A DNA stretch of 64,000 bases from Halomonas sp. Y3. GTDB lineage: Bacteria; Pseudomonadota; Gammaproteobacteria; Pseudomonadales; Halomonadaceae. The notes below the pieces were generated by a model that worked only from the letters and a program-made list of their open reading frames with translations, ran no database searches and had not been told where the DNA came from. This document shows positions 6,076 to 15,605 of the stretch, piece after piece; position 1 is the stretch's first letter, and each line of letters begins with the position of its first letter. The position numbers and the translations under genes were made by a program. Location of the stretch: the NCBI RefSeq assembly GCF_024137965.1, contig NZ_CP099975.1:434001-498000 (forward strand), written 5' to 3'.

Positions 6076-8856
6076 TCAGGGCGGCGGCAGGCGGGTCAGG
6101 CGCTCCAGCATGCGGTCGAGCTCGCCCACCTCACGGCTCCACAGTTCGGGGGGCACCGGCCCCGTGGCCAGCAGGTCACGCAGTACGCCATGCACCTCCT
6201 CGGCCCGGGAGAGCTCGCGGCCGAGGTTCTCGTTGAGGCGCTCTACCTGGATCGCCAGGCGAAGCGGCTCGTCTCGATGGCTGACGCTGCCCACCGCCAG
6301 CAGCGAGAGGTGCACGCGTACCCGGGCCAGGCGCTCTTCCACCTCCTCAACGCCCGGTGGATCCTGGCGGGCCGCATTGCGCCTCCGGTGGGCGCTACGC
6401 ATGTCGTCGTCCAGGGCGAGGCCTTCCGGCAGCGGCACCTCGCCCGGGGGGCCTCCACCCAGTCGCTCGGCATCGGCCTTGAGGTGGGCGAGCAGCAGCG
6501 GCTGGGTATCGCGCCAGGCCCGGACCTCCTCGATCACGGCGAGGCGCTCTAGGCGTTCGCGACGCGCACGAATGATGCCCGACCAGCGGCGCCGCATGCC
6601 CTCGGTGCGGCGGCCGCCGGGGAGTGGCTCCAGCGAGGCCGCTTCGGCGATGGCGGCATCCAGGGTCCCTTCGTCACTGCTGCCGGCCGGCTGCCAGGCA
6701 TCCAGGCGGTCGATCAGCGCCTGCATGGCGTCGAGGCGCTCCCGAGCCTGTCGGGCACGGCTGTCTCGCTCGGCCTCGCGGGAGGCGAAGACCTGGTCGC
6801 ACAGGTGGCGAAACTCTCGCCATAGCGCCTGCTCCTCCCCCCTGGGTGCCCGGCCCAGCTCGCGCCATTGGCGCTGCAGGGCCTTGACCTGCTCGGCGCG
6901 GCGCGCCGGTGGCCCCTCCTGGGCGAGCAGGCCGCGGGCCTGCTCGATAAGCTCGCGTTTGGCTTCGGCGATCTCCCGGGCGCGGCCGTCGATCAGCGCC
7001 TGGAGGGCGTGGCGGATGCGCCCGAAGCGGCGGCCGATGGCCTCGGCCCGGTCACGGGGTACCGGTGAGGCGCGTCGCCACTGGTCCCGGGCGCGGTCGC
7101 GGATCTCGCGCAGGGCATCGGGGTCGGCGCTTTCCGCCGGCTGGGCAAGCAGGGTCTCGAGCTGCTCGCAGAGGGCTTCTCGGGTGGCCAGGTTGGCCTG
7201 GCGCTCCTCGTCGAGCCGGGTGCGCCAGGGAGCCAGGCGTTCGTGAATACGGTCGGAGGCGGCGCGGAAGCGGGTCGCCAGCTCGCGGTTGGCGGCGGCG
7301 TCGCCCAGAGCCTTCCACTCCTTGATCAGCTGGCGGTGGCGGCGGTCCAGCGGCGCATCGGCCACGCTCTGGTCGTCGGCGAGGGCCTCGATGGCCTGAA
7401 GCAGCTGGTCGCGCTTGGGGCCGGCGACAAAGCTGCGCCAGTCGCGCAGCTCGGCCAGCCTGGCACCGAGCTGCCTGAGGCGCGCTTCGTGGGGGCGGCG
7501 GCTGGCGGGGGCGAGCGACTCGGCGGCCTGGCGCAGGCGCTGATGGAGACGGCTGGCGCCCTTGAAGGCGCCTCGCTCCAGCAGCTGCTCCAGTTCGTCC
7601 AGCTCCTTGCCCAGGCGAGCGGCCTGCTCTCCCTCGTCCTCGCTGCGGGTCGCGCGTCGCTCCAGCTGCTGTCGTGCCCGCTGCAGCAGCGGCGCCGGTG
7701 GGAGCTCCTCAGGCCACTCCAGAGTCTCTACCAGGGCGCTGAGGCGTTCGTCGTCGCCGTCGGTCAGGGCGCGCTGAAGCTCCGTGCTGCGCTCATCGAA
7801 ACGTACCCAGCTCTGGCTGACCCGGTCGAAGCGTTGACGAGCCGTATCGTAGCGATGGCGCAGCTGCTCATCGGCCAGGTGGTGGTCGGAGAAGGCCTGC
7901 CAGCGGTGCGCCAGCAGCTGCTTCTGGGCGCGCAGGCTGGCGATATCCTGAGCCGTGACAACTTCGCTGCGGGCCAGGGCGTCGAGGCCCTCCTCGAGGG
8001 CCTCGATCAGGGCCTCACGGGCCTGGTCGGCGCTCTCGCGGCGTGCCTCGGCGGCCTCGCTGGCGCGCTGCTGAGCTTCATGGTCGCCGACCACCTTGCG
8101 ACAGCGCAGGCAGGCGTCCTGGTAGCGCCGCTCCTGGGTGGCGTCGGGCTGGTCCTTGAGGGAGGCCCACTCCCGCATCAGGTGGCGAAAGCGGCCGGCA
8201 TAGAGGGGCTCCCAGGGGGCGGCAGCATGCCGTTCCAGGTCGCTCAGCAGCGCCTCGCGCTGCTCTCGGGCGGCGGCCAGCTCCGCGGCATCGGCGCGCA
8301 GCCGGTTCAGGCGCTCCCGGGCCTGGCGCATCACCTGGCGGTCGCGGCGGGCCTCCTGGGCCAGCCGGGCCAGCCCCTCCTCGCTCTCTACCCTGGCAGC
8401 GGCGGCATGGCGCACCGCGGCGATGCCGTTGTCGCAGGCCTGGCGGATCAGCGCCTGTTCGTCCTGGAGCCTGGCCAGGGCGGCCAGGCGCAGCTGCTGG
8501 TTGTCGCCGTTCAGGCAGAGCTCGGCCAGCAGGGCGGGGGCCTCGATTCGCTCGACCAGGGCGATTCGCTGGTCCAGCTCCGTGCTTCCCTCCCGTCCGG
8601 CCAGCAGGGCCACCAGGCGCTGGGTAAGCTCACGGGAGGCGCCGCCGCTCTGGTAGAGCCCCAGCAGGGTTTCGGGGCTATCCAGATGGCTCAGGGCGGC
8701 GGCGCGCACCTCGGGGGCCTCGTCATGGGCGAGCCGCTCCAGGGCCTGGCGGTGGTCGTCACGGCTGGCGTCGAGGCGCGCAGCGGCCTGGCAGCGTACT
8801 CGAGGGTCGGGGTGCTGCCAGCGGGGAGCGAAGAGGCGACGAAAGAGTCCGGACAT
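6076..8856 (-). CDS. Large DUF349-repeat coiled-coil protein
   Basis: 926 residues. The N-terminal ~180 residues resemble HEAT-like helical pairs (DPRVRCQAAARLDASRDD, APEVRAAALSHLDSPE). The rest is a series of Arg/Glu/Ala/Gln-rich helices in which DUF349-type segments recur (RRYQDACLRCRKVV, RQLIKEWKALGDAA, LQRQWRELGRAPRGEEQALW, EFRHLCDQVF). The protein is cytosolic, with no catalytic motif. Large DUF349 proteins are found in Pseudomonas and Halomonas and have no settled function; an RNA- or ribosome-related role has been suggested but cannot be read here. I preferred the ATG at 8856, preceded by AGGA, over a GTG 27 bases upstream. The gene is monocistronic. Confidence 0.85.
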   Translation of the reverse strand: MSGLFRRLFAPRWQHPDPRVRCQAAARLDASRDDHRQALERLAHDEAPEVRAAALSHLDSPETLLGLYQSGGASRELTQRLVALLAGREGSTELDQRIALVERIEAPALLAELCLNGDNQQLRLAALARLQDEQALIRQACDNGIAAVRHAAAARVESEEGLARLAQEARRDRQVMRQARERLNRLRADAAELAAAREQREALLSDLERHAAAPWEPLYAGRFRHLMREWASLKDQPDATQERRYQDACLRCRKVVGDHEAQQRASEAAEARRESADQAREALIEALEEGLDALARSEVVTAQDIASLRAQKQLLAHRWQAFSDHHLADEQLRHRYDTARQRFDRVSQSWVRFDERSTELQRALTDGDDERLSALVETLEWPEELPPAPLLQRARQQLERRATRSEDEGEQAARLGKELDELEQLLERGAFKGASRLHQRLRQAAESLAPASRRPHEARLRQLGARLAELRDWRSFVAGPKRDQLLQAIEALADDQSVADAPLDRRHRQLIKEWKALGDAAANRELATRFRAASDRIHERLAPWRTRLDEERQANLATREALCEQLETLLAQPAESADPDALREIRDRARDQWRRASPVPRDRAEAIGRRFGRIRHALQALIDGRAREIAEAKRELIEQARGLLAQEGPPARRAEQVKALQRQWRELGRAPRGEEQALWREFRHLCDQVFASREAERDSRARQARERLDAMQALIDRLDAWQPAGSSDEGTLDAAIAEAASLEPLPGGRRTEGMRRRWSGIIRARRERLERLAVIEEVRAWRDTQPLLLAHLKADAERLGGGPPGEVPLPEGLALDDDMRSAHRRRNAARQDPPGVEEVEERLARVRVHLSLLAVGSVSHRDEPLRLAIQVERLNENLGRELSRAEEVHGVLRDLLATGPVPPELWSREVGELDRMLERLTRLPPP

Positions 8857-9023
8857 GGGCGATCCTGATAAAGGGCGCATCACGCACCGGGACGCGCCGG
8901 CCTGTTGTTGTCGTGCAGTCTAGCCTGGCAAGGGCCTTGGACGAAGGTCGTGCCGAGGCTCAACCGGTATCTAAGCATGCGCTGCCGCTGGGGAAAAGTC
9001 CGGACTGTGGCCAACTGGAGACA

Positions 9024-9053
9024 CTGACAGGGGCGTGCCGCTGGGCGTATCAT
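9024..9053 (+). promoter_or_regulatory. Candidate promoter of minCDE
   Basis: CTGACA-N18-TATCAT, 71 bases before the minC start in the 267-bp gap behind the DUF349 gene. No other feature was seen in that gap. Confidence 0.45.
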
Positions 9054-9123
9054 CAGTTGCAGGGGGAGTGGGACTCGCTTAGCTTTGATTTCTACCCCGA
9101 CCAACACCGAGTGGAGTTCGGCA

Positions 9124-9870
9124 ATGAGCCTCAACGTGGACAGGGATAGCCTGGCCTTTACCTTCAAGGGCGGCATGCTGCCGATGATGGTCATGGAACT
9201 GACCAGCGCCGACCCGGAGCAGATTCGCGACCAGCTCGCCGGCAAGCTCAGCCAGTCGCCGGCCTTCTTCCAGCACACGCCGGTGGTACTCAGCGTCGAG
9301 AGGCTCGATGAGCCCCACCTGGCCCTGGAGCGGATCTGCGCGGTATGTCGCGCCCACAAGCTGCTGCCCGTCGCGGTGCGCGGCGGGGCCGACCCGGTCA
9401 AGCAGTCCGCCTGGGCGCTGGGGCTGGGCTGGTTCCCGCCTCTCGATGCGGGTCGCCCCCGCTCCCTGGAGAGCGTGGCCCCGGTGGAGCCCGACGCCTC
9501 GATCGAGGAGGGGCCGCTGGCCTCCCCCCCCGGGGTCGGCAGCGGCGGCAGGATCTTCCGCGGCACGGTGCGTTCCGGCCAGCAGGTGACCGCCCCCGAG
9601 GGCGACCTGGTGGTGGTAGGGGCCGTCAATGCCGGCGCCGAGGTGCTGGCCGCGGGCAGCGTGCACGTCTACGGCGCCCTGCGCGGCCGCGCCCTGGCCG
9701 GTATCCACGGCGATCCCCTGGCGAGCATCTTCTGCCGTGAGCTCCACGCCGAACTGCTCTCGGTGGCCGGCAACTACAAGCGTCTCGAGGATGTCGACCC
9801 CTGCCTGCTGGGCAGTGCGGTGCAGGTACGCCTCGACGGGGATCAGCTCGGCATCACCGCGCTCTCCTGA
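9124..9870 (+). CDS. minC: Septum-site determining protein MinC
   Basis: 248 residues. The N-terminal domain (residues ~5-105, FTFKGGMLPMMVMEL) binds FtsZ. The C-terminal beta-helical domain (residues ~140-245) contains the MinC signature VRSGQQVTAPEGDLVVVG followed by GAEVLAAGSVHVYGALRGRALAG, which dimerises and binds MinD. MinC blocks FtsZ ring assembly away from mid-cell. The start is supported by GGAG about ten bases upstream. It is the first gene of minCDE, and the 58-bp gap to minD carries only the minD ribosome site. Confidence 0.95.
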   Translation: MSLNVDRDSLAFTFKGGMLPMMVMELTSADPEQIRDQLAGKLSQSPAFFQHTPVVLSVERLDEPHLALERICAVCRAHKLLPVAVRGGADPVKQSAWALGLGWFPPLDAGRPRSLESVAPVEPDASIEEGPLASPPGVGSGGRIFRGTVRSGQQVTAPEGDLVVVGAVNAGAEVLAAGSVHVYGALRGRALAGIHGDPLASIFCRELHAELLSVAGNYKRLEDVDPCLLGSAVQVRLDGDQLGITALS

Positions 9871-9928
9871 GTCCTCGGCGGACCGGGCGCTACCCCAATA
9901 CCATTCAACGACAGACAGGAAGCGACTC

Positions 9929-10747
9929 TTGGCCAAGATCATCGTTGTGACCTCCGGGAAGGGAGGCGTCGGCAAGACAACCAGCGCGGCAGCCATCGCC
10001 ACCGGTCTGGCGCTGCGCGGCAACAAGACTGCGGTCATCGACTTCGACGTGGGGCTGCGCAACCTCGACCTGATCATGGGCTGCGAGCGCCGGGTGGTCT
10101 ATGACCTGGTCAACGTGATCCAGGGCGAGGCGGGGCTCAGCCAGGCGCTGATTCGCGACAAGCGGGTCGACAACCTGCATATCCTTCCGGCTTCCCAGAC
10201 CCGCGACAAGGATGCCCTGACCCTGGAGGGCGTGGAGAAGGTGCTCGAGACCCTGGCCAAGGATTTCGACTTCATCCTCTGCGACTCCCCGGCGGGGATC
10301 GAGCGCGGCGCCCAGCTGGCCATGTACTTCGCCGACGAGGCGATCGTGGTCACCAACCCCGAGGTCTCCTCGGTGCGCGACTCCGACCGCATCCTCGGCC
10401 TGCTCGCCTCCAAGACCCGGCGCGCCGAGCGCGGCGAGGAGCCGATCAAGGAGCACCTGCTGATCACTCGCTACAACGCCTCGCGAGTCGACAGCGGCGA
10501 TATGCTCAACCTCGAGGATATTCGCGAGATCCTGGCCATCGACCTGATCGGCCTGATCCCGGAGTCCGAGGCGGTGCTGCGGGCTTCCAACCAGGGGATT
10601 CCGGTCACACATGACGCGAACAGCGATGCCGGCCAGGCCTATAACGATACGGTAGCGCGCCTGCTGGGTGAGGAGGTGCCCCTGCGCTTCCACGAGTATC
10701 AGAAGAAGGGCCTGCTGAGCCGCATGTTCGGAGGAGGTCGTCGGTGA
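9929..10747 (+). CDS. minD: Septum-site determining ATPase MinD
   Basis: 272 residues, starting with TTG ([19 protein letters not shown]) eight bases after AGGA. It is a deviant Walker A ParA-family ATPase: the lysine-rich GKGGVGKTT at residues ~10-18, [11 protein letters not shown] at ~38, and [10 protein letters not shown] at ~118 are present. The C-terminal amphipathic helix [17 protein letters not shown] (last ~20 residues) is the membrane targeting sequence. MinD recruits MinC to the membrane and oscillates under MinE control. It overlaps minE by 4 bp (GTGA). Confidence 0.97.
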   Translation: MAKIIVVTSGKGGVGKTTSAAAIATGLALRGNKTAVIDFDVGLRNLDLIMGCERRVVYDLVNVIQGEAGLSQALIRDKRVDNLHILPASQTRDKDALTLEGVEKVLETLAKDFDFILCDSPAGIERGAQLAMYFADEAIVVTNPEVSSVRDSDRILGLLASKTRRAERGEEPIKEHLLITRYNASRVDSGDMLNLEDIREILAIDLIGLIPESEAVLRASNQGIPVTHDANSDAGQAYNDTVARLLGEEVPLRFHEYQKKGLLSRMFGGGRR

Positions 10748-11004
10748 AACTGCTTGAATTCCTGAAGCGAGAGCGCAAGAAGTCTGCGTCGGTCGCCAAG
10801 GAGCGGCTGCAGATCATCGTGGCTCACCAGCGCAGCCAGCGGGGGCAGCCCGACTACATGCCCCTGCTCGAGAAGGAGCTGCTGGAGGTGATCCGCCGCT
10901 ACGTTCAGGTGGATGATGATGCCATCAACATCAGCCTGGACAGCGAGGACAACTGCTCGGTGCTGGAGCTCAACGTGACCCTGCCCAAGGGGTCCCCCGG
11001 CTGA
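10744..11004 (+). CDS. minE: Cell-division topological specificity factor MinE
   Basis: 86 residues, starting with GTG after GGAGG and overlapping the minD stop. MinE stimulates MinD ATPase and sets the pole-to-pole oscillation. The N-terminal membrane/MinD-binding part is [20 protein letters not shown], followed by the switch helix [13 protein letters not shown], and the topological specificity domain follows ([19 protein letters not shown]). Length and motifs are standard. Confidence 0.96.
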   Translation: MKLLEFLKRERKKSASVAKERLQIIVAHQRSQRGQPDYMPLLEKELLEVIRRYVQVDDDAINISLDSEDNCSVLELNVTLPKGSPG

Positions 11005-11066
11005 GTGCAGCGCGGGGCTGTGCTAGGCTGTGGCCTCCATGCTGATTCGCCGGAGAGACCTTGCCC

Positions 11067-12554
11067 ATGGCGCCGCCTGACGCCCCGCAGACCTTCCTGT
11101 GGCACGACTACGAGACCTTCGGTGCCGACCCGCGCCGGGACCGCCCGGCCCAGTTCGCCGCGATTCGCACCGACGCCGACTTCAACGAGGTGGGCGAGCC
11201 GGTGGAGTGGTTCTGCAAGCCCGCCGATGACTTTCTGCCCCATCCCCAGGCCTGTCTGATCACCGGCATCACGCCCCAGCAGGCCCGCCGTCGCGGCCTG
11301 CCCGAGGCGGAGTTCGCCGGCCAGATCGAGGCGCTGATGCGCGCGCCCGGCACCTGCGCGGTGGGCTACAACAGCCTGCGCTTCGATGACGAGGTAACGC
11401 GTCACCTCTTCTATCGCAACCTCATCGACCCCTACGCCCGGGAGTGGCAGAACGGCAACTCCCGCTGGGACCTGATCGACGTGGTGCGCGCCTTCCACGC
11501 CCTGCGCCCCGCCGGCATCGAGTGGCCGACCCGCGATGACGGCGCCCCCAGCTTTCGCCTCGAAGACCTGACCGCGGCCAACGGGATCGCCCACCAGGGC
11601 GCCCATGACGCCCTGGCCGACGTGCGCGCCACCATCGCCCTGGCCAGGCGCCTGCGCGAGGCCAACCCGAGGCTCTTCGACTACCTGCTGGGCCTGCGCG
11701 GCAAGCGCGCGGTCGGCAAGCTGATCGACGTGGCGGGGCGCAAGCCGCTGCTGCATATCTCGCGGCGCTATCCGGCCAGCCGCGGCTGCGCCGCCCTGGT
11801 GGTGCCCCTGGCCGAGCACCCCACCAACCCCAACGGGGTGATCGTCTACGACCTCTCCGTGGATCCGACACCGCTGTTCGACCTCTCCGCCGAGCAGATC
11901 CGCCAGCGGGTCTTCGTCAGCAACGACGACCTGGCCGAGGGGGAGACGCGAATCCCTCTGAAGGTCGTTCACATCAACAAGTGCCCGGCCCTCTTCCCCG
12001 CCTCGGCGCTCAAGGACGTGGAGGGGCCCCACCGGGGCGAGCATGGCGAGATCGTGGCGCGGCTGGGGCTCGATATGGCCGCCTGCCGCGAGCACTGGAA
12101 GCGGCTGCGGGAGCATCCGGAGGTGGCGGCCCGGGTGGCGGAGGTGTTTGCCGCCCCGCCGCCGGCCGGGCCCGAGGACCCGGACCTGATGCTCTATGCC
12201 GGCGGCTTCTTCTCGCCGGCGGACCGCCAGCAGATGCAGCGGGTGCGCGACAGCGACCCCTGGGATCTGGTGGGAGCGCGCTTCGCCTTTCAGGATCCGC
12301 GTCTGGAGGAGATGCTCTACCGCTATCGGGCGCGCAGCTATCCGGAGACCCTGGAGGGCGAGGAGCGTGCCCAGTGGGAGGCCTATCGCTGGGCGCGCAT
12401 GAACGACGGTGCCGTGGCCGGCCTGACCCTCAAGGGGTTCGCCCGGGAGATCGAGCGGCTCAACCAGGTGGCGCTCGGCGATCGTGAGCGCCAGATCCTC
12501 GAGGAGCTGGTGATGCATGTGGAAGCGATCATGCCCGCCCAGGCCTTCGATTGA
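11067..12554 (+). CDS. sbcB: Exodeoxyribonuclease I
   Basis: 495 residues, normal for ExoI, a 3'-5' single-strand DNA exonuclease in recombination and mismatch repair. DEDDh motifs are visible: FLWHDYETFGADPRRDRPAQFA (Asp/Glu of ExoI motif, residue ~12), YNSLRFDDEVTRHLFYRN (ExoII, ~100) and HQGAHDALADVRATIALA (His/Asp of ExoIII, ~180). The SH3-like and C-terminal helical domains follow. The ATG at 11067 is nine bases after GGAGAG; a TTG six bases upstream is too close to that site. A strong terminator follows the stop. Confidence 0.95.
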   Translation: MAPPDAPQTFLWHDYETFGADPRRDRPAQFAAIRTDADFNEVGEPVEWFCKPADDFLPHPQACLITGITPQQARRRGLPEAEFAGQIEALMRAPGTCAVGYNSLRFDDEVTRHLFYRNLIDPYAREWQNGNSRWDLIDVVRAFHALRPAGIEWPTRDDGAPSFRLEDLTAANGIAHQGAHDALADVRATIALARRLREANPRLFDYLLGLRGKRAVGKLIDVAGRKPLLHISRRYPASRGCAALVVPLAEHPTNPNGVIVYDLSVDPTPLFDLSAEQIRQRVFVSNDDLAEGETRIPLKVVHINKCPALFPASALKDVEGPHRGEHGEIVARLGLDMAACREHWKRLREHPEVAARVAEVFAAPPPAGPEDPDLMLYAGGFFSPADRQQMQRVRDSDPWDLVGARFAFQDPRLEEMLYRYRARSYPETLEGEERAQWEAYRWARMNDGAVAGLTLKGFAREIERLNQVALGDRERQILEELVMHVEAIMPAQAFD

Positions 12555-12577
12555 TCCCCGTCCGCCGCCCCCGAGAT

Positions 12578-12608
12578 GAAAGCGCCCGGCCATAGGCCGG
12601 GCGCTTTC
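12578..12608. terminator. Bidirectional terminator behind sbcB
   Basis: GAAAGCGCCCGGCC-ata-GGCCGGGCGCTTTC, a perfect 14-bp stem with a 3-nt loop, lying between the convergent sbcB and M16 protease genes. The T-rich tail is short (TTTC). Confidence 0.8.
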
Positions 12609-12610
12609 GC

Positions 12611-12710
12611 TGTGGCGCTGTCTCGAGGGCTGTGGCGCTGTCTCGAGGGCTGTGGCGCTGTCTCGAGGGCTGTGGCGCTGTCTCGAGGGCTGTGGCACTG
12701 CCTCGAGGGC
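12611..12710. repeat. Five tandem 20-bp repeats
   Basis: The unit is TGTGGCGCTGTCTCGAGGGC. Four copies are identical (12611-12690) and the fifth (12691-12710) has two changes (TGTGGCACTGCCTCGAGGGC). Each unit has a CTCGAG palindrome. The array begins right after the sbcB terminator and its last base is part of the M16 protease stop codon. The period is not a multiple of three. Confidence 0.95.
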
Positions 12711-15562
12711 TACTCCTCGGCTTCCGGCATCGGCTCCAGGTGCTGGGCGAGGGCCAGGACGTCGTCCGGCTCGGCGCCCGGGTCGAAGGCGACCCTGGCC
12801 ACCGCCGCCCGACGCAGCTCGGGCCACAGCGCACGCAGCTCGTCGGCGCCGACCGCCAGGGCCCGTTCGGCGAGCCGCTCGCGGCGGTCGAACTCCACGT
12901 CACCGAAGGACATCGCCTGCCAGAGGCGGCCGGCGCGGCCGGACAGGCTGGTGTCGCGCCGGGTCAGGCGGTCGTGGACCGCCTGGCGATAGGGCGCCAG
13001 GGCCTCGTCCTCCAGGCCGGCCAGGGTGGCCTCGAAGTCGTCGAGGAAGGCGTCGATGCGCGCCTCGATGGCGTCGCTTTCGGTGTCCGGTGACTGCACC
13101 AGCAGGGCCAGCCCCGGCGCGTCGAGCATCGGCGAATAGCCGGCGTGGACCACGTAGCCGAGCTGCTCCTCGGTGCGCAGGCGCTGATAGAAGGGGGTGT
13201 CGATCAGCTGGCCGAGCACCGCCAGCCGTGCCTGGCTCTCCAGCGTCCGGTCGGGCCCCTGCAGGTAGCGCAGCACCACCGACTCCTCGCGGCTGGTGTG
13301 GGGAGTCAGGCTCGGCAGGTCGGCGTCGGCGCGCAGCGGGGTGAGGTCTGGAATGGCCGCTGCCGCAAGGCTCGGCGCCAGGCGGTCGGCCACCTGCCTG
13401 CCCAGCGTCTCGGCCTGCTCGGCCGCGAGGTTGCCCACCGCCATGGCCTCCAGGCGCAGCTCGGCCAGCAGGGTGTCGCGGAAGTCGCGCAGGTCCTCCA
13501 GGGTCAGCTCGCGACTGGCGTCCAGCAGGGCGGCGCTGGGCCACTGGGGACGCACCAGGGCCTCGGCAAGGGTGCGGCCGGCCTGGCGGTGCAGGGCGGC
13601 CTGGGGGGCGTTGCGCCACTCTCGCTGCAGGCGATAGCGCACCCGCTCGAAGCTGGCGGGCTCGATCTCGCCGCTCTGCAGCTGCTCCAGCACCCGCTCC
13701 ACCATGCGCTCCTGGCGGTCCCGCCAGCCGGAAAAGGAGAGCGTGATGCCCCGGGCGTGGGCGTAGGCCTCGAAGTGCTGGCCGGCCAGGCGCGCGGGGT
13801 AGAAGGCCTCGTTGAGGCTGTCATCCAGCCAGCCGGCGAGCAGGCGGGCCAGGGCGGCGTCCCGGGCGGAGCTGGCCGCGCCCGGGTTCTGCAGGCTGAA
13901 GCGCCACTCCACCTTGGGGGTGCTGAAGCTGGCGTCTGCCATGTGCCAGAGGTCGAAGGCGGACTCCTCCACCAGCCGCCGCGGGCGCTCGTCCTGGGTG
14001 TCGAGCAGCTCGAGGTCGTCGGCGATATAGGGGTTGGCCGGCGGCAGGGCCAGGCCGGCGAGCGCGGGGGCCTCGCCGCCGTGGTGATCTTCCCGCTTCC
14101 CAGCCTTGTCTTCAGCCCAGGGGGCGTGGAACCAGGGGGAGCTCTCTTCGCCCTCCACGTCCGGTGCGCTGTAGAGACGGATCAGGTTGTCGGGGACGAG
14201 GGCGTCGAGGTAGGCCTCGCTGCGCTCGCGGTCGAAGCCCTCCATGCGGTAGGCGGCGTACTGGACGTCCTCCACCGGGAAGCGCGAGAGGTTCATGGCG
14301 AGCCGCATGGCGCCCTGCAGCGGGGAGCCGTGCTGCTGGAAGCGGAACTCCTGCTCGGCGAGGCTCGCCTTCTCGTCGTAGCGCCACGCCTCCAGCCCTG
14401 CGTCGCGGATCAGCTCGATGGCGGCGAAGAGGGTCGCCTCGATGGCATCGCGGGCCTCGGCGCCATCCGGCGTCAGGCTGACGTTCACGCTGAACAGGGC
14501 GTGCTGGCCGTCGCCCCGGGAGACGCCGGCGGAGAGGCCGTCGGCCCAGCCCGCCTCGCGCAGCAGCGCCAGCAGGCTGCCGTCCCCCTCGTGGCCCAGC
14601 AGGTGGGCGATCAGGTCCGCGGGCTTGTGGCGATACTCGGCGATGGGGTCGGGGATCGGGAAGAGGAAACGCAGCTGGCGGCTGTCGCGCACGGACTGCA
14701 GGGCGACCCGCCGGGGCAGCGTCTCGGACCGCGCCAGGGGCGCGGAGATCTCCGGTATTGTCAGTCCGCGGTCGGGGATGGCGGCGAAGCGCTCGGCCAC
14801 CAGCGCCTCCAGTTCGTCCAGGTCCTGCGGGCCGATCAGCGCCAGGTGCATGACGTTGGCGTCGTAGTGGCGCTCATAGAAATCGATCACCCGCTCGCGC
14901 AGGCTGGGTTCGCCCTCCGGGCGGTCGGCCAGGGTCTCGCGGCTGCCCACCGAAAAGCCGGTGGTGGGGTTCTCGGGGTTGAGCAGCAGGTTGAGCACGT
15001 CGTTCTCGCGGCGGGCGTCGTCGCGGATACGCGCCATGTACTCGGAGTGGACGATATTGCGCTCGCTCTCCAGCTGGTCGGCGTTGAACAGCGGCGAGAT
15101 GAAGAACTGGCTGAAGCGGTCCAGGGCCCCTTCCAGGGCGGCCGGGTCGATATCGAAGAAGTAGTTGGTGTCCTGGGGGGCGGTGAAGGCGTTGTGGCTG
15201 CCCCCGTGGCGCGAGATGTAGCCCTGGTAGGCGTCGGCCTCCGGGAAGGGCTCGGTGCCAAGGAACAGCATATGCTCCAGGAAGTGGGCCAGGCCGGCGA
15301 GGTCCTCCGGGTCCTGGGCGCTGCCCACCGAGACGTTCATGGAGGCGGCCGCCTTGTCGGCCTCGGGGTCGCTGACCAGCAGGACGGTGAGGCCGTTCTC
15401 CAGGCCCAGCACCCGATAGTCTCGAGTGTCGTGGGGGCTGACCAGCGGCGTGGTCACCTCGGCGACGGGGTCGGGGCGTGCCTCGGCCAGGGCGGGGCCG
15501 GCCATCAGCAGGCCGGCGGCCGCGACCAGGCCGCAGCGGTGTGTGATCGGGGTGCGGGACAT
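12710..15562 (-). CDS. M16 family zinc metallopeptidase, pitrilysin/insulinase type
   Basis: 950 residues. An N-terminal signal peptide (GLVAAAGLLMAGPALAEARP) predicts periplasmic location. The inverted zinc motif HFLEHMLFLG (HxxEH) lies near residue 92. The downstream zinc ligand glutamate and NIVHSEYMARI near 170 follow. Three further M16-type domains complete a full-length pitrilysin-like oligopeptidase (E. coli Ptr is 962 residues). The likely role is degradation of peptides in the periplasm. The start has AGGAGAAAGG just upstream. Its 3' end abuts the 20-bp tandem repeats, so changes in repeat number would alter only the trailing mRNA. Confidence 0.93.
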   Translation of the reverse strand: MSRTPITHRCGLVAAAGLLMAGPALAEARPDPVAEVTTPLVSPHDTRDYRVLGLENGLTVLLVSDPEADKAAASMNVSVGSAQDPEDLAGLAHFLEHMLFLGTEPFPEADAYQGYISRHGGSHNAFTAPQDTNYFFDIDPAALEGALDRFSQFFISPLFNADQLESERNIVHSEYMARIRDDARRENDVLNLLLNPENPTTGFSVGSRETLADRPEGEPSLRERVIDFYERHYDANVMHLALIGPQDLDELEALVAERFAAIPDRGLTIPEISAPLARSETLPRRVALQSVRDSRQLRFLFPIPDPIAEYRHKPADLIAHLLGHEGDGSLLALLREAGWADGLSAGVSRGDGQHALFSVNVSLTPDGAEARDAIEATLFAAIELIRDAGLEAWRYDEKASLAEQEFRFQQHGSPLQGAMRLAMNLSRFPVEDVQYAAYRMEGFDRERSEAYLDALVPDNLIRLYSAPDVEGEESSPWFHAPWAEDKAGKREDHHGGEAPALAGLALPPANPYIADDLELLDTQDERPRRLVEESAFDLWHMADASFSTPKVEWRFSLQNPGAASSARDAALARLLAGWLDDSLNEAFYPARLAGQHFEAYAHARGITLSFSGWRDRQERMVERVLEQLQSGEIEPASFERVRYRLQREWRNAPQAALHRQAGRTLAEALVRPQWPSAALLDASRELTLEDLRDFRDTLLAELRLEAMAVGNLAAEQAETLGRQVADRLAPSLAAAAIPDLTPLRADADLPSLTPHTSREESVVLRYLQGPDRTLESQARLAVLGQLIDTPFYQRLRTEEQLGYVVHAGYSPMLDAPGLALLVQSPDTESDAIEARIDAFLDDFEATLAGLEDEALAPYRQAVHDRLTRRDTSLSGRAGRLWQAMSFGDVEFDRRERLAERALAVGADELRALWPELRRAAVARVAFDPGAEPDDVLALAQHLEPMPEAEE

Positions 15563-15605
15563 CCTTTCTCCTGATGGGGCTGGGCCCAGGTCAGGCGCAT
15601 CGGCG

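Noticed and set aside
7243-8868. 541-residue plus-strand frame over the DUF349 gene
   Set aside because: Antisense shadow, low-complexity Gly/Ala/Gln/Leu; the minus-strand protein has family features.
12611-12710. Possible CRISPR array
   Set aside because: Units are contiguous with no spacers, so it is a simple tandem repeat.
13145-15574. 809-residue plus-strand frame over the M16 protease
   Set aside because: Antisense to a clear metallopeptidase with HxxEH and a signal peptide.
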